Made by a program: the position numbers and the translations under genes. A DNA stretch of 64,000 bases from Astrothelium macrocarpum (Eukaryota; Ascomycota; Dothideomycetes; Trypetheliales; Trypetheliaceae), in the NCBI GenBank assembly GCA_021030915.1, contig JAGEMR010000034.1, positions 186,001 to 250,000 of the forward strand, in the 5' to 3' direction. Positions within the stretch are counted from its first letter, which is position 1, and each line of letters opens with the position of its first letter. Under the pieces are notes generated by a model that saw nothing but the letters and a program-made list of their open reading frames with translations, did no database searches and had not been told where the DNA came from. Shown here one piece after another: positions 10,501 through 21,200 of the stretch.

Positions 10501-11250
10501 CGTATACATGATTGGCACTCCTCTTCCATTGTTTTCATCTTTGATATGGAGAGGAATCAGCTGCAGAAACTCGTATGCCTCTTGAAAACTCTCCAGAAGG
10601 ACGCCCTCCTGATCGAAAATGTCAGAGTATACGGAGATTTCCATTGATTTTGGTGTTTGCTGTATTGTGTGTTGGCCGGAATTCTTGTTCCCAGCAAGCG
10701 GCAGCGTCTCAACAGCCGATAGAAATGTCACGAAACTGGTCTGAAATTCGGTTTTCTCTGTCCGCAAATTTGCGTTCTGCTCCAAGTGTTGCCGGGCATT
10801 TACAACACTCCGAGCACCCCATTCGATTTTGGAAACGACATGAGAGGCATCATTATTTGAGATTTCGTTGAAAGCGAGGCAATCCTTCAGTCCAGCAAAA
10901 TTCAAAGACAACGTTTCAGAGATAGTGGTGACAGTATGATGGACGGCTGCATGTAAATGTTGGCCTCTTGGCCTTTCGCGAAGGTAAACATTGGAGCCTC
11001 CAAGGGGTGTGAGGTCGGCAAGGATGCTTGCACCCAGTCCAGCACTAATATCCATAGTCTCGAATTGCTTTTCATAAGCATCATCATATTCAACATTTAA
11101 ATCCATCTTATAGATATCAGTGATTGAGACAGCATCGGCTGGCAAATCTGGTTTTAGCAAGCCAGCAGAGAAGAACCTGTCGGTTCTGGCATCATAGAAA
11201 GACCCCAATGGGACTTTCTGGCCCAGAGCGGATCTCTGGGTCTGATCCAT
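7543..11250 (-). CDS. Stonustoxin-like / AIG1-like GTPase fusion protein
   Basis: One uninterrupted 1235-codon frame from an ATG. The N-terminus (GQKVPLGSFYDARTDRFF) has the opening of the SNTX/verrucotoxin-type family, known in fish venoms and in many non-venom proteins including fungal ones. The next about 450 residues fit the helical and thioredoxin-like parts of that family. A first cysteine cluster, CPGPKC...CHRC...CEC, lies near residues 515-560. A GTPase domain follows: P-loop GETGVGKS near 600 and DTPGMGD near 700, as in AIG1/septin-like GTPases. A second Cys/His cluster (CHPVCHL...CTKCGHHW) lies near 935-1000, then a charged coiled coil. The likely role is a GTP-switched intracellular protein. 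Immunity or membrane attack is inference only, and the animal toxins' activity should not be assumed. No introns were needed. Confidence 0.75.
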   Translation of the reverse strand: MDQTQRSALGQKVPLGSFYDARTDRFFSAGLLKPDLPADAVSITDIYKMDLNVEYDDAYEKQFETMDISAGLGASILADLTPLGGSNVYLRERPRGQHLHAAVHHTVTTISETLSLNFAGLKDCLAFNEISNNDASHVVSKIEWGARSVVNARQHLEQNANLRTEKTEFQTSFVTFLSAVETLPLAGNKNSGQHTIQQTPKSMEISVYSDIFDQEGVLLESFQEAYEFLQLIPLHIKDENNGRGVPIMYTLLPIEMLSYVLPTLRIISTGKFVSPAADCLNYFIRLFGEFQSCQRTLDKLEKNVMTNERYLPPKLPQLIRDRQQKRHHAVQTLKYHLAQNLQAVRGGSDPAALWQLLAQFQKGDSSPAQLANIGPTHRKTIEFISKAISKGATYVGHNGVRLEDILPKHSNDEAYILFFNPSEMRDDNSWPANQNLLFELLQARDPNSLVAIVDCEATSETLDKVRIVQYQGGQVNISDYLEYKQFMADKCFAGCDEQTLETHDIQSPTSRRHVTIPCPGPKCTVAEIREWICHRCEAPIEYGFSDRYIYCECGRSLYTNYVFKCNYHLHGDQYVPYEPDQLLRLLQGLHQTNYLNILILGETGVGKSTFINALVNYLEFKTLDEALGADKLNWVIPCSFSTQIMNRTDPSQPIEEKKIKIGVRDDEQDGSTGNSATQRTVVYPVTFHSGDTTLTVRLIDTPGMGDTRGVDFDRQNMADILSTLSGYEELHGILVLLKSNAARLTITFSYCIKELLTHLHHNAAKNIAFGFTNTRISNYAPGDTYGPLMTLLRKEPDMGLELSNGTTYCFDSESFRYLAASKNGVPMPNKEDFDRSWKHSRDESIRLIDRFKANPPHKVKNTLSLNGARQLIQELTKPIADISQNIRANIAMTEDKVQELKDTRLTGDQLRNRLHVQKVQMNAVPLDRPRTVCGNGDCVDVKDDGHGQNKTITVYKAQCHPVCHLRDVQADQVAHPGLIRCAAFRGSDTCTKCGHHWQEHLHVLYEITEETVTAVDSTIEQKLKNHANDVTLRETALRQHEQRIDEYKQEREIIRDAAAKFGVFLRKYSLAPYNDALIAYLDYLIKEEQIKVQAGADGKRLSSLKEERQKHQEAIEVIMRHMNAKASWSDLSEGAVDRIVQRLYSLKHFGATLKDMKQGISTAHQATYREIPFRVGKYNRKLPRTPTHSPQSPVRQVQTLVKAEPRRIQYQSRTLVPARQDAFGSISSLFKKVGF

Positions 11251-12133
11251 GTTCAGCGTGCGAGACGAGCGAATGTGAATAAAATGGATATAGCCGCAAC
11301 GCCAGAATAGTGGGATGGTCTCGGAGGAGATGGGCTAACACAGAGAGCTCTTATCCGGGGAGGTCCCTAACCCAGATTTGACAGTCGATCTATCCCAATC
11401 CGTGTGACGAAGATAGGATAGTCAATATGTTGGATCCAGCTACAAAGCTGGTCAATTCCTTCGTAGCGGATGGAGAATGCGAAGACCAATTCATACAAGG
11501 ACTATTCCAGAGGAATAACCACTATCTTTGGACATGACCAAAGCTAACCCTCGACTCTTTCTCAGGATCGGGACAGAAGCTGCAGGACCAATGGATCATG
11601 CTTCAGCCTCACTCTGTAAGCTCTCCAATGCGTGGTTCGATAGGTCTGGTTGTCTGCAAGTGCTCGAAAACACCCCACGAAGCAGTGACAAATGCTCCGT
11701 AGCAACATTGGCTAAGAAGGGTGTCGGCATAATTGATTTGGGAGGCCCATGCATGCATGCATAGTGGCGCGTACGGTGTACCTAGGTATTGAAACAAGGC
11801 AACAGGCTAATGCCCAATATGATCAGCGGGGTGCGTTACTGCTAAGAGCGCTTTCGGAAACCAGACCCTAAAAAAAGCGGCTCCACCGGTTCGGAGTTAC
11901 TGCAGTGCACGCACAAATCGTCCCTTGCCAAGGTACGTTGGCAACGATCCAGAAGCCATCTCGCCTGCCTGTTCGGTCTCCTGCTGGCAATGCTACCTAG
12001 TCATGAGAAGTCGGATCAGCTCTTATTAGGTGATTCTTGCTTTACGTATGTGCCCAGTGACCTGGCCTGGCGCTCAGCCTGATTACGCCGAATCGAATCC
12101 CAGCCCAGAAGAAAGACAACAACATGCGTGTCA
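11251..12133. other. Intergenic region with ATGC microsatellite
   Basis: About 880 bp between divergent genes. An (ATGC)n tract occupies about 11749-11762. The open frames here (for example 11528-11764) have no recognisable features. Confidence 0.45.
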
Positions 12134-13293
12134 ATGATGGAGGAAACCAAACGAGGAAAGAGTGTGGAAGTGGTGAATGGCCTTGAACCAAGAAAACACG
12201 TGGTTAGACGGCAAAGAAGAGGGAGAGTGCAGCTTGAAGATGGCGAGCGACGGGGATTGAATCGAAAAGAGACCGAGTCCCAGCAGCCGTACCAACAACA
12301 ACGGCTCAAGCATATCACAAATAATGACGTCGAGGAAGATTCTGACGCATCTCCAAAGCACAATGGTGTCAACGGCCCACAGCGACACAATAGATTATTA
12401 CCCAAGTCTCTCACAAAGATTGGCTTTTTTGACAATGCTTCTTCCTCCCCAAAATCCGATGATATTGCTACTGAGGAACTAATCGTTATTTCAATTGACT
12501 CTGGATTGCGTGAAGGATCTAACAAAAATGCATCGTGAGAAATCCTTTGCTACCATGTCCAAGCTATTCGCGCTTACCGCAACACCTTAGGAAATTTAAA
12601 ACCAAGGCGATCATTCGTGTCGGCAAGGGCATTGACCAAAAGACATTCCACGTTGAGAGCGCCACTCTTCTAACAAACTCAGCCTATATCAAAGCGTGCG
12701 TTGAGAAACCTGCTCTACCCACTTCCCCACTTCAAGATATTGAATTACCCAGTGGAGATCAAACTGCTGTGGAGATGTTCATTGACTGGGCGAAGAGACC
12801 GAAACAACCCATACTCTACGCACCAGGAAATTATTCCGATGAACCTTGGATATCGCATGGCGCGGCCGCGTGGGTTTTGGGCCATTACTTGGACGCAGCC
12901 GAGTTCCAAAGGTACGCCTTATCTCAATTTATCCAGAACTGCGCTCTAGCAGTACGAGGGCCATGGAAATTTATTGAAGAAAAAGCCCCAGCACAAAGTC
13001 CCTTGGTTCGATTCAGCAACCATTGGGTAGCATGGAACTGTAGCCTGTCCGGCCCTGGAGCAAATGAGTACACCGGGCTCCGAGCAGCAGGCCTGGCGCG
13101 CCAGGCGGATAGCTCGACGAGAGATCCGCGTATCTTTAATCTGGATCACTGGTATACGTTCTGTGGAAAAGACATTAACGCTAAATGTGCCCACGATCCC
13201 ATTTTCATGGAGAGCAAACGGCAAAAAGACCAATTACGAAGAAGACCACCACCACCTGATTGGGGCGCAGAATTTGAAGCTGGAGCTATTTAG
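12134..13293 (+). CDS. BTB/POZ-like domain protein
   Basis: Two exons, 12134-12534 and 12591-13293, joined by a 56-bp intron (GTGAGA...CTTAG); 367 residues. The downstream frame has no ATG of its own, and splicing to the upstream ATG frame restores one protein (...NAS then KFKTKAIIRVGKG). Exon 1 encodes a basic, low-complexity region of about 133 residues. Residues about 135-245 read like a fungal BTB/POZ fold: a beta strand (AIIRVG), a cover helix (FHVESATLLTNSAYIKACVE), an acidic linker, and the AVEMFIDWAKR and WVLGHYLDAAEFQRYAL helices. BTB domains dimerise or serve as Cullin-3 adaptors. The C-terminal about 110 residues are unassigned. The exact donor is supported only by frame and conservation-like reading. 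Confidence 0.6.
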
Positions 13294-13401
13294 TAGAAAA
13301 CCGTAAATCCGTCATATTCTGTCCAGAAATCCCAGCAGTTAAGTCCCCTTACATGCGGTCACTTGAGTGATCTTTAGCCAAGCTATGGAGATATTCTCAA
13401 T

Positions 13402-15840
13402 CTAGAGTGAGGTCTGCTGTGCGTTTGGAGGAATGACTTTGACCACTACTTCCCCACCATTGACATCAACAATACATTCCGACATCGCTCTTCCTTCGGC
13501 AATCTCTTCATCTACACTAAGATACTCTTCCACCATCAAGGTCTTAATTGTGTCGACAGCAGTGATGAGGCTTCGGGCACCCAGATCGGAATGGTATTCG
13601 GCTTGCGCCAGAGTCTTGCAGACAGATGCATCCCTCCTAATGCGTAACCTCACGTTACCAACAAGCTGCTCATGGCTTCCTTCTGTGAGATCAATTGGCG
13701 CCCGGACATTTCGCCCCAATTCGAGAAGGTGTTTGTGAATGATCACGGCTTGCTCGCCCACAGAAAAGGGTAGAAAAGGGACAAAAGCAGAGATACGACC
13801 GGTGATTGGTGACTAATGAGCCGTTCAATTAGAAGAATTTTCTTACGACCTTAGCGGGAGAAAGATTGCGCTATCAACTTACACCGTGATGAGCAAGAAA
13901 GTCCTGCTTGATCCGTTTCGAGAGCTGCTTAATCAGACGTTCTTTTTCAAGCTCGTCGTCATTTTCAAAAAGAGCCCGGTGATTGTTGGTCGAGAAATCC
14001 TGAATAATTGGATCGTGAGCGTTTGTTGCAAGGATCCAAATCGTTCGCGAACAATCAATCTTGTCCTGATTTCGGCGATCTTGGTACTCTCCTGTCACAT
14101 CTTTAGTGAAAGTCATGATTTCTTGGTGAATCTATCGATGTTACCATTGTCAAAAGGGAGCAGTAACGTTTTGTGGATCTCGGAATTGGTTTTTTCGAAT
14201 TCATCGAGGAAAACAATACATCTCTCCCCTTTGTTGTTTGCGAGGAAGTTGTTCAATCGACTCCCCTTCTCCCATCCAACATAGGGTTGACGGGGTCCAA
14301 AGAGCTCGATCTCTCGATTGAAAATTGTGCAGTCTACCACCTCAAGCCCCAGCGAGAGCAAGGCTCCAAGTCGCCTGGCCAGTTCTGTCTTCCCATGGCC
14401 GCTTGGACCCGCAAAGACCAGAACAAGAGGCTTTTTACTAGGCACAGTAAGATGACTGAGGAGCTTATCGAGGAGTGTCTTCGCTGCCGTGGTCTGTCCG
14501 ATAAGAAAATTGGCAATTCCTAGCAAAGGTTCGGCATTCCGTTTCTGCGCAACTTGAGTTTGTCGGATCGAAGGTTTCTTGGTCTTGGCTGCCCGCTCAA
14601 GATAATAGCGCTGTGAAAGAGTCGAATTCCGTGCGAATTTTGCTCTGGCAGCACCCTTGCACCATTGCTTGTTCTGATCATCCAGATTTTCTAGGCTCTC
14701 GTCACTAGGCCCACCGTCTGGCAAATCCTGGTGATACGGTAAGTAGAATGCTGATGGAATGACGTCCGGCGAAGCGCCAAGACTGAGCAGAGTCGCAGTC
14801 ATGATGGTCGTGTCGTTTTGTATGTTTTCACTATGCATGATGGAAAAGGTAAGAAGCGGAATTTTGGATTGCTCATGTATCACTGTTGGGTCACCACCGT
14901 AAGCAACCCATGTCCGCAAAAGTTCTTCCTTGTTCGTCTCTACGACATAGAACATGGCAGGAAACCCATCGATTTCGTCGTTAATGTGTTTCCGAACCCC
15001 AGTCTTGTCGAATCGATTCAAGTAGTTTTGAGTCTCTTGTAGACTTGCTCCGTGTTGCACAGCTCCCACTAAGCCACGAATATTGAACTTTTCAAAATCT
15101 CCAGTGGAATCCGGCCCTAGACTAGATGAGGTGAGTGGAATCTTTGGCAGCACGAAATCCCATTCTGGTTCGTTTCTCATGGTATGGGCCTGGGTTAATT
15201 TCTTCAAAATGTTTCCTGGGCTTAGTTTTGGAAAACTTCCCTTGGCATCACCTAGCTCGGATCCGGTTTCATTTCCAGAATTTTGCTCATTCACCTTTAA
15301 GTCGGCAAGCTGGCTTCTTAAAGCTTCAGTAGCCGCATCGGAATCACCGTCCTGAGACGGGGTTAAATACGGATGGTAGTACGAGTTAATTGGCGTCTGT
15401 GGTTGTTGTAAGTCGTTGCTTTGTCCATGTTCGTCCACCGAATTTTGATAGCTCTGAGCTAAAGTCTTCCGTATCCATCTATCGGGTCTTACTGGTCGGA
15501 ATGTCCCATCTGGAGTATGGTCTTCATTTGGTTGTAAAGGTAGCGAAGCCTCAGATCCCGGTGTATTAGGGGTGGTAGCTTCCGGAGGTCTTGGACTGAC
15601 TTTTCCACGGTACTTGGCCTTTAAGTTATAATGCCTTATGGCTTTTTTCGGGTCGTTGTTTGCTCGCTACGAGAGCGTCAGCTTCATATATAGCTGTTGC
15701 CAAATAGCAAGTTGCATAGTTACAAAGAGCAGAGCTATTGCCGATTCTCGGTCACAATTGCAGCTTTGGATGACAAGCAGGATCTTTTCGTCATCTGGAA
15801 GTGCAGCTCCATTGATTTTTGTGCTATCTATCGAAGTCAT
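13402..15840 (-). CDS. ClpB/Hsp104-type AAA+ ATPase with long novel N-terminus
   Basis: Four exons: 15840-15724, 15666-14145, 14091-13883 and 13812-13402; 752 residues, frame kept through introns of 57, 53 and 70 bp. Residues about 15-40 resemble a small helical ubiquitin-associated-like unit (DDEKILLVIQSCNCDRESAIALLF). Then comes a Pro/Ser-rich linker and a helical region around 210-330 with ankyrin-like phrases (VETNKEELLRTWVAYGGDP). The AAA+ core has Walker A GPSGHGKT near residue 458, Walker B VFLDEFEK near 526, and sensor-1-like TIWILATNAHD in exon 3. The C-terminal helical lid continues in exon 4 (ITGRISAFVPF). Only one AAA module is present, unlike the two of Hsp104. It is probably a remodelling ATPase acting on a partner recruited by the N-terminus. 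The partner is unknown. Confidence 0.75.
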
Positions 15841-16808
15841 GATTTCGTTTCTTTGCAATTACGCTCTACGTGAAGGAGTTCAACTGTGCCTAGTAGTATA
15901 GAGTTGTCGGGAGGCTCCGCAAGCCTATCTCGACCGAGTAGTCCCCCATTCGCAAGGCTGAACCACAAACTTACAAGTCACACCTGCATATAAGCCCAAT
16001 GTGCCAAGTCTTGCAGCTGATCATGCAGCAAATATTGTTAAAAAGAAAAAAGACACGGCACGCCAGGCAAACTGGGCAAATCATTCCAAATTCGAAATGG
16101 TTCGGAGTCGCCGGTTGAGTGCACGACTCGTGCACCCGTACTTGCTAACACAAGAATTCCGCATTTGACGATTACTCCGATGCAAGTGCTCAAGGTCAAG
16201 TTAATTTACCCTCGTTTCCGGACCTTTAGTTTCGTTGCCTTGCGGTAGATAAAGCCCCTGTACCTAGACTACAACAACGCCCGGCAGCATGCAGCGTGAG
16301 ACGGTAAGCGCCTGTCCACGCTGATCGGCTACATCCTGTGTAATATCCAAATCCTAAAGGGACATTGATATTGGCTCTGAGCCTCGTTAAGAGTTTCTGA
16401 AACCGGAATTGAGCAATACTGACCATCAGGCAACCCCCTCTATGGGTGTTACGACGCCAAAGCTCATTTTTAGCTTGACTGAAGGGCGAAAACTCCCATC
16501 CTGTGCTATCAAATAGCGTTAGTCGATATTTAGATCAATGCGTCGTCAAAAATCCCTACATCTAGACAGCCTCGTCCTGCCGTGAAGTCATTCCTGTAAC
16601 AACAGACCGTTGCATACCCATCATTGTCCTTCACAACAAGTGAACGATACTACAGCCGACCCTGGAGACGCCTACAATCCGGTCAAGTCGGCCAAATTCA
16701 TTTGCCATAGTTGTGCCAAGTCATTAATCGTGGGATTCTTGACTACTCCGAACTTGAATCAAATAGAGATTTTTGATCAATTCGAAGCTGCCATAAGATC
16801 GTTGTGGG
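15841..16808. other. Intergenic, divergent promoters
   Basis: About 970 bp upstream of both the AAA+ gene and the coiled-coil gene. No coding signal or clear repeat. The frame at 16610-16843 is too short and overlaps the next start. Confidence 0.45.
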
Positions 16809-18071
16809 ATGGTATCAAGTCCGTCAGAAGCACCGGATCTTAACTCAGGATCCTTTGAGTTCGAGACAGCAACCGTTAATAACGTCGATTTGGCTTCCAA
16901 AATGCCTGTAACAATGGCAGAGCGAGCAAAACCACAAGTTCCGCAGAAAAAGACCCACCTCGATGATATGCTTCGGTTGAAGAAAGAGCTCGAGGAAATG
17001 CGCGAGGAGAAAGAGCAGGCTGAGCAGATGACAAACATGATGACAGAAGATCTCGACCTGGCCCAAGAAGAAGCTCGAGAGAATGGAGAAAACCTGGCAA
17101 GGACGCGAGTAGAGCTACAACACTCTAAAGAACAGCTCAGAACGTTGATGGTGGAAGTACGAAGCCTTACAGCTGAGCTTCAAGAGGAGAAGCGATTGGC
17201 TGCCGAAACCAAGCAACTGAACGCAATGCAGGACGCGGCTGCCAGGAATAAGAGCGAGAAAGAATCCCAAGACAGAGAAGAAATTGTGCGACTACGTGAT
17301 AGGGTTGTAGAATTGACAGCTGCCGTCGCGGTGAATGATGTAGAGAAGAAGTCAGAGAGCTTCAGGAATGATCAAGAGCTTGGTAGTTTGCGTGGTCAGA
17401 TTGCTTCATTACAAGCAGCCCTTCAGGAAAAGGATGCCGAAATAGCAGCAAAATTAAGTGTGGCGGCTGAAGTAGCGTACGATAAATCGCAGGCTACTCT
17501 GCAAGACAAACAGCACCAATTTGAGACCCAGCTCAAGGAGAACGATCAGCGTCTGACCGCCCAGTTGATCCAGGAGCAGGAGCAACGACGCGTTGCAGAA
17601 GCAAGCTTACAGGAAATGCGGGGGAAAATGGAGACCAACTCAAGCCAAAACCGGCAGTTGCGGGAGATGGCGGAAGCAACACTGCAGAGCACGAAAGAGC
17701 AATATGAAGCCGAACTGAGGGAGACCAGCAGCCGAGCCATCGCCCAGATCGCGGAGCTGCAGACGCGAGTTCAGACAGCAGAGGCTTCCTTGCAAGAACA
17801 GGCGAACCGAATGGAAGTGGAAGCAGACCACGAGCGTTTGAAGAACCTTGTCACCGCGCGAGAAGCTGAGATCGAAGATCAACGACGACAACGCGATCAA
17901 TTTAAGAAGATCAGTGAGCGATTGTCGAGAGAAATCAAGGATGCTCAGGCTGCGCGGAGGACCCTGGAACAGTCGGAACGCGGCATGAAGCAACAGCTCA
18001 GCGACATGAAATCACAGCTTACGGGGTTTCAGCAGAGGCCTAGAATGAAGGAAATGCCGGGTGGTTTTTAG
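16809..18071 (+). CDS. Long coiled-coil protein
   Basis: Single exon, 420 residues from ATG. After about 50 residues that could be disordered, almost the whole protein is heptad-patterned and rich in E, K, Q, R, A and L (for example LRLKKELEEMREEKEQAEQM), with no Pro until the last ten residues. This predicts an extended parallel coiled coil, as in scaffold, tether or tropomyosin/golgin-like proteins. No catalytic or membrane segment is visible. Internal phrases such as VAEASLQEMRGKM and TAEASLQEQANRM suggest partial internal duplication. Similarity searches with such proteins return unrelated coiled coils, so I name no family. The start codon is the first ATG in frame, and upstream sequence gives no convincing extra exon. 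Confidence 0.65.
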   Translation: MVSSPSEAPDLNSGSFEFETATVNNVDLASKMPVTMAERAKPQVPQKKTHLDDMLRLKKELEEMREEKEQAEQMTNMMTEDLDLAQEEARENGENLARTRVELQHSKEQLRTLMVEVRSLTAELQEEKRLAAETKQLNAMQDAAARNKSEKESQDREEIVRLRDRVVELTAAVAVNDVEKKSESFRNDQELGSLRGQIASLQAALQEKDAEIAAKLSVAAEVAYDKSQATLQDKQHQFETQLKENDQRLTAQLIQEQEQRRVAEASLQEMRGKMETNSSQNRQLREMAEATLQSTKEQYEAELRETSSRAIAQIAELQTRVQTAEASLQEQANRMEVEADHERLKNLVTAREAEIEDQRRQRDQFKKISERLSREIKDAQAARRTLEQSERGMKQQLSDMKSQLTGFQQRPRMKEMPGGF

Positions 18072-18268
18072 GATAGATGTATTTGAATTGAGTTTGAGCC
18101 TAAGTCACAGTGCATGAGAAATTTCTTGACACATAACCGGCAAGATTGTTCCAGTAGACCCCGTCTCAACGCCTCGCACTCCGCATGGAATATTATGACC
18201 GTCTTTGCACAACAAGGCCCAACATAAAAAGCGTGTTCCGACTAGCAATTTGTAAATAAGCCAGCATC

Positions 18269-21200
18269 TTACCATTCATTTGATAAGTCATCAAAAGCGG
18301 ATCCTTCGATACATGTCACTTCAGGAACCTTGACTGTTGAGTCCTTCGATTCCTGAGTGCTGATTCCAGCTGCAAGAAGCTGTATCATTGGTGCCCCGCC
18401 AATGGCTTCGTAAGTGAGCGACGGCTTTGTCGTAGAGCATGCATCGGAACGAGAGTCAATGCGCAGATCTTCCTCATCAAACTCCGACCACGACAGTAGC
18501 GAATCTCCAAAATCGTCATTCGTGACTGGAGAACTATGGATGACCATCGGTGTAGTGGGAGTTTCAGGCCTATTCTGATCAGATTCAGAAAGACTTCCGC
18601 TCCGCTTTGCGACCTCCAACTTGGTATCCTCGCCGAATGGCGGGGCATTGTCGGTGCTGACTATGGACTGAGGCGAAAGAAGTAAGGAGTCATTTACGTC
18701 GACCTTGTACTGCGATTCATGGGGTTCTCCCAAATCCCCAACAATATGACACCGCTGCTGTTCCAATCCGTTACGTTCCCATAGGACGTGGTCATCCACG
18801 GGCAATTCTGCCATTTCAAGCGTGGTGACCATCGTGGGCCCATCACTGCGATCCGACTGCTTGCCTCGGTCGTCTTTTGAGATCGGGATACGCCCCAGCG
18901 ACTTGAGACGTGGTTTATTTGGTTTCTGGATAGCCGGACCGTCATGCCCATCCGAATGGTCTTCAGCTGTTTCAGGCACAGTGAGAATTGTAGAGACTTC
19001 GCTAGTATTCGATATTAGACTTTGATCATTCACTGAAGAAGAGGTAAGCTCCGAAGAGTCAATGGTAGAGTCTTCTTGAAGATCGCTCTCGCCATCGTAC
19101 TTGACAGAACTAGTCCTGGTGACGTCTAGGCCCAGGTCCTCTTTCCATTGGCGGTGTTGGGTCTGATCTTGGCTTCTTTGTTTTGCTGCTTTTTCGTATG
19201 ACTTCTTTTTTATCGCCACCTCATCATATGATTCATAGACCGACTTTGGCATAGTCTCTTCGATCGACGTAAGACTCTGTTTGACATCTCGAATAGCATC
19301 GTGCGTAATGGTTTGAACGTTGTTATTGATTTGTGCTTGATAATCTTTTCGGATAAATCTCTGACTGACTGATCTTCTGAAAGTTTTGACACGTTCCTGA
19401 GAGTCATTTGGGGAAGCATTACTTTGAGCACTGGATGCAACTATTTCTTGGACCATTGCCATGAGATTCCGCCTAATATGAGACCGCGTGCGCTTGAATG
19501 GGCTGAGCCATTTCATCAAGAGCTGTTCCGTCGTCTGACAGCGTGCTGATTGAATAATCGAACAAAGTATTTGACCTGCTGGTGATGATAGATCTTCTAG
19601 AGATGCACCAGCATCGAGAACGAGGTCGTGTTCGAGCACTGTCATGATCTTATCGTTGGCTGAGTCAAACAGAGATTTTGTGGTAACATTTTCTGATCCA
19701 GAGAACAGTCCATCCCGCCATCTTGGACGCTTTGCCATTGCCTGGACCTGATCATGCAACTCTGCCTTCACCGAGCTCAAGGCGGCTTCCTGGGCAAATT
19801 CTGAGTAAGGGACCGTTCGCGTTGCTTTTCGCGATGACAATAGAATGTCCAACCTAATATTTAGCGGTAAAGCTGCAACGCACGAGTATGCTTCAGCAGG
19901 GTTCAAACCAGAGAACTTTTTAATTCGATCCACTCCATTGGATGTTTGGGCAACCTGTGCAGTGCTGTAGCCCTGTCCGTGTGCACCACAATGGACGACC
20001 CTGATACCAAGCCCATCGGCACTATCGGTGACCATGAATTGGTCCAAAGGAAATTCTTTGTTAAGCCTTCTCGCAATCTTGCGTCCTTTATCACGTGGGC
20101 TCGAGCCATGGAGTGGGATGAAGTATTGTTCATTCGGCACTGGACTGGACGAATTCTTCTGGAGCGTGCGTAGCCAGTTCATCAGCTCATCCGTATGATC
20201 GAATTTGTGCAGCTCATTGGCGGTTAAGTGGGGATCTTTGAGGGCAGCTGCACGGGCTACGTGTTCAATATTTTCCCCTTCCCTTTTTCTTCTTTCCTCT
20301 GCTTGCCGTTGAACGCTCACTACTCTAGTACCGTTGCGAGAAAGCACAGAGCCTTTCTGAGGATCCATGAAGTCCAAGATACTACGCTGACCTTGATCGA
20401 GGTACTGAAATAGATCATCATCAAGAGCCAAGATAGTTTTGCCAGCGTAGCTGTCCAGGACGCTTGCATATGTCGCCTCTACTTCGAGCCCACCATAAAG
20501 ACTGACATTCCAAACGTCAACTGACATTTGTAAATGTTCTTTAATAAATTGCGACCACGAGTTGATGGTATCTTTTGTTGTGCTTTTACTCGTCAGCAGA
20601 AGGAACTGAGACTTCGAATTGTATTGCCATGTCTTGGAAACTTGCACACTGAACTTATGCTTCTGAAGCGTAATGAGGTCTGGTGATCTTCGTGTCTGTC
20701 GGATTGACGCAGGAGTAAATGATAATTCGACAACAAAGTCTATCATTGAATACTCCGAGGCATCTTTGTGAACACGGATGCTTTCCGAGACCTGACTACT
20801 CATGTCTCGTTTCAAGAGATGAAGCTCATGGTCACGGCTGTTGTGCTTTGCGCCTGGGGTTGTGGGAGGTACATCGCCTAGAATCACTGGAGCTGCGGAC
20901 GGACAGGAGATCTTGGTCATGATATTTCGTTTCGATTTGCTGCTACATCCAAGGTCTTTTGACGAAATGTTCATAACCTAACAAAAAAGATATAATTAGC
21001 TCCGTCAACCAAACAATAAATTGGATGAATACGTACTACCCACTGCAGATGGGTGGAGCAGCCCTGTGGAATAGTATCCATCCATTTGAATTCGTCAGTG
21101 ACAAGTTGAACTGGGTATTGAATGGTAATTTCTTGAGGAAATTCGAACTGTGGCACTATTCTGTCAATGTCTGGAATGACAGCCTGGAGCTTGATGGTCG

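Noticed and set aside
7543..11250. Calling the SNTX-like protein a venom toxin
   Set aside because: The fold is found in many non-venom proteins, and this one is fused to a GTPase. No toxic activity can be inferred.
12016..12525. 169-codon minus-strand frame opposite BTB exon 1
   Set aside because: Exon 1 is supported by the splice to the BTB domain, and the antisense frame has no start or motif worth naming.
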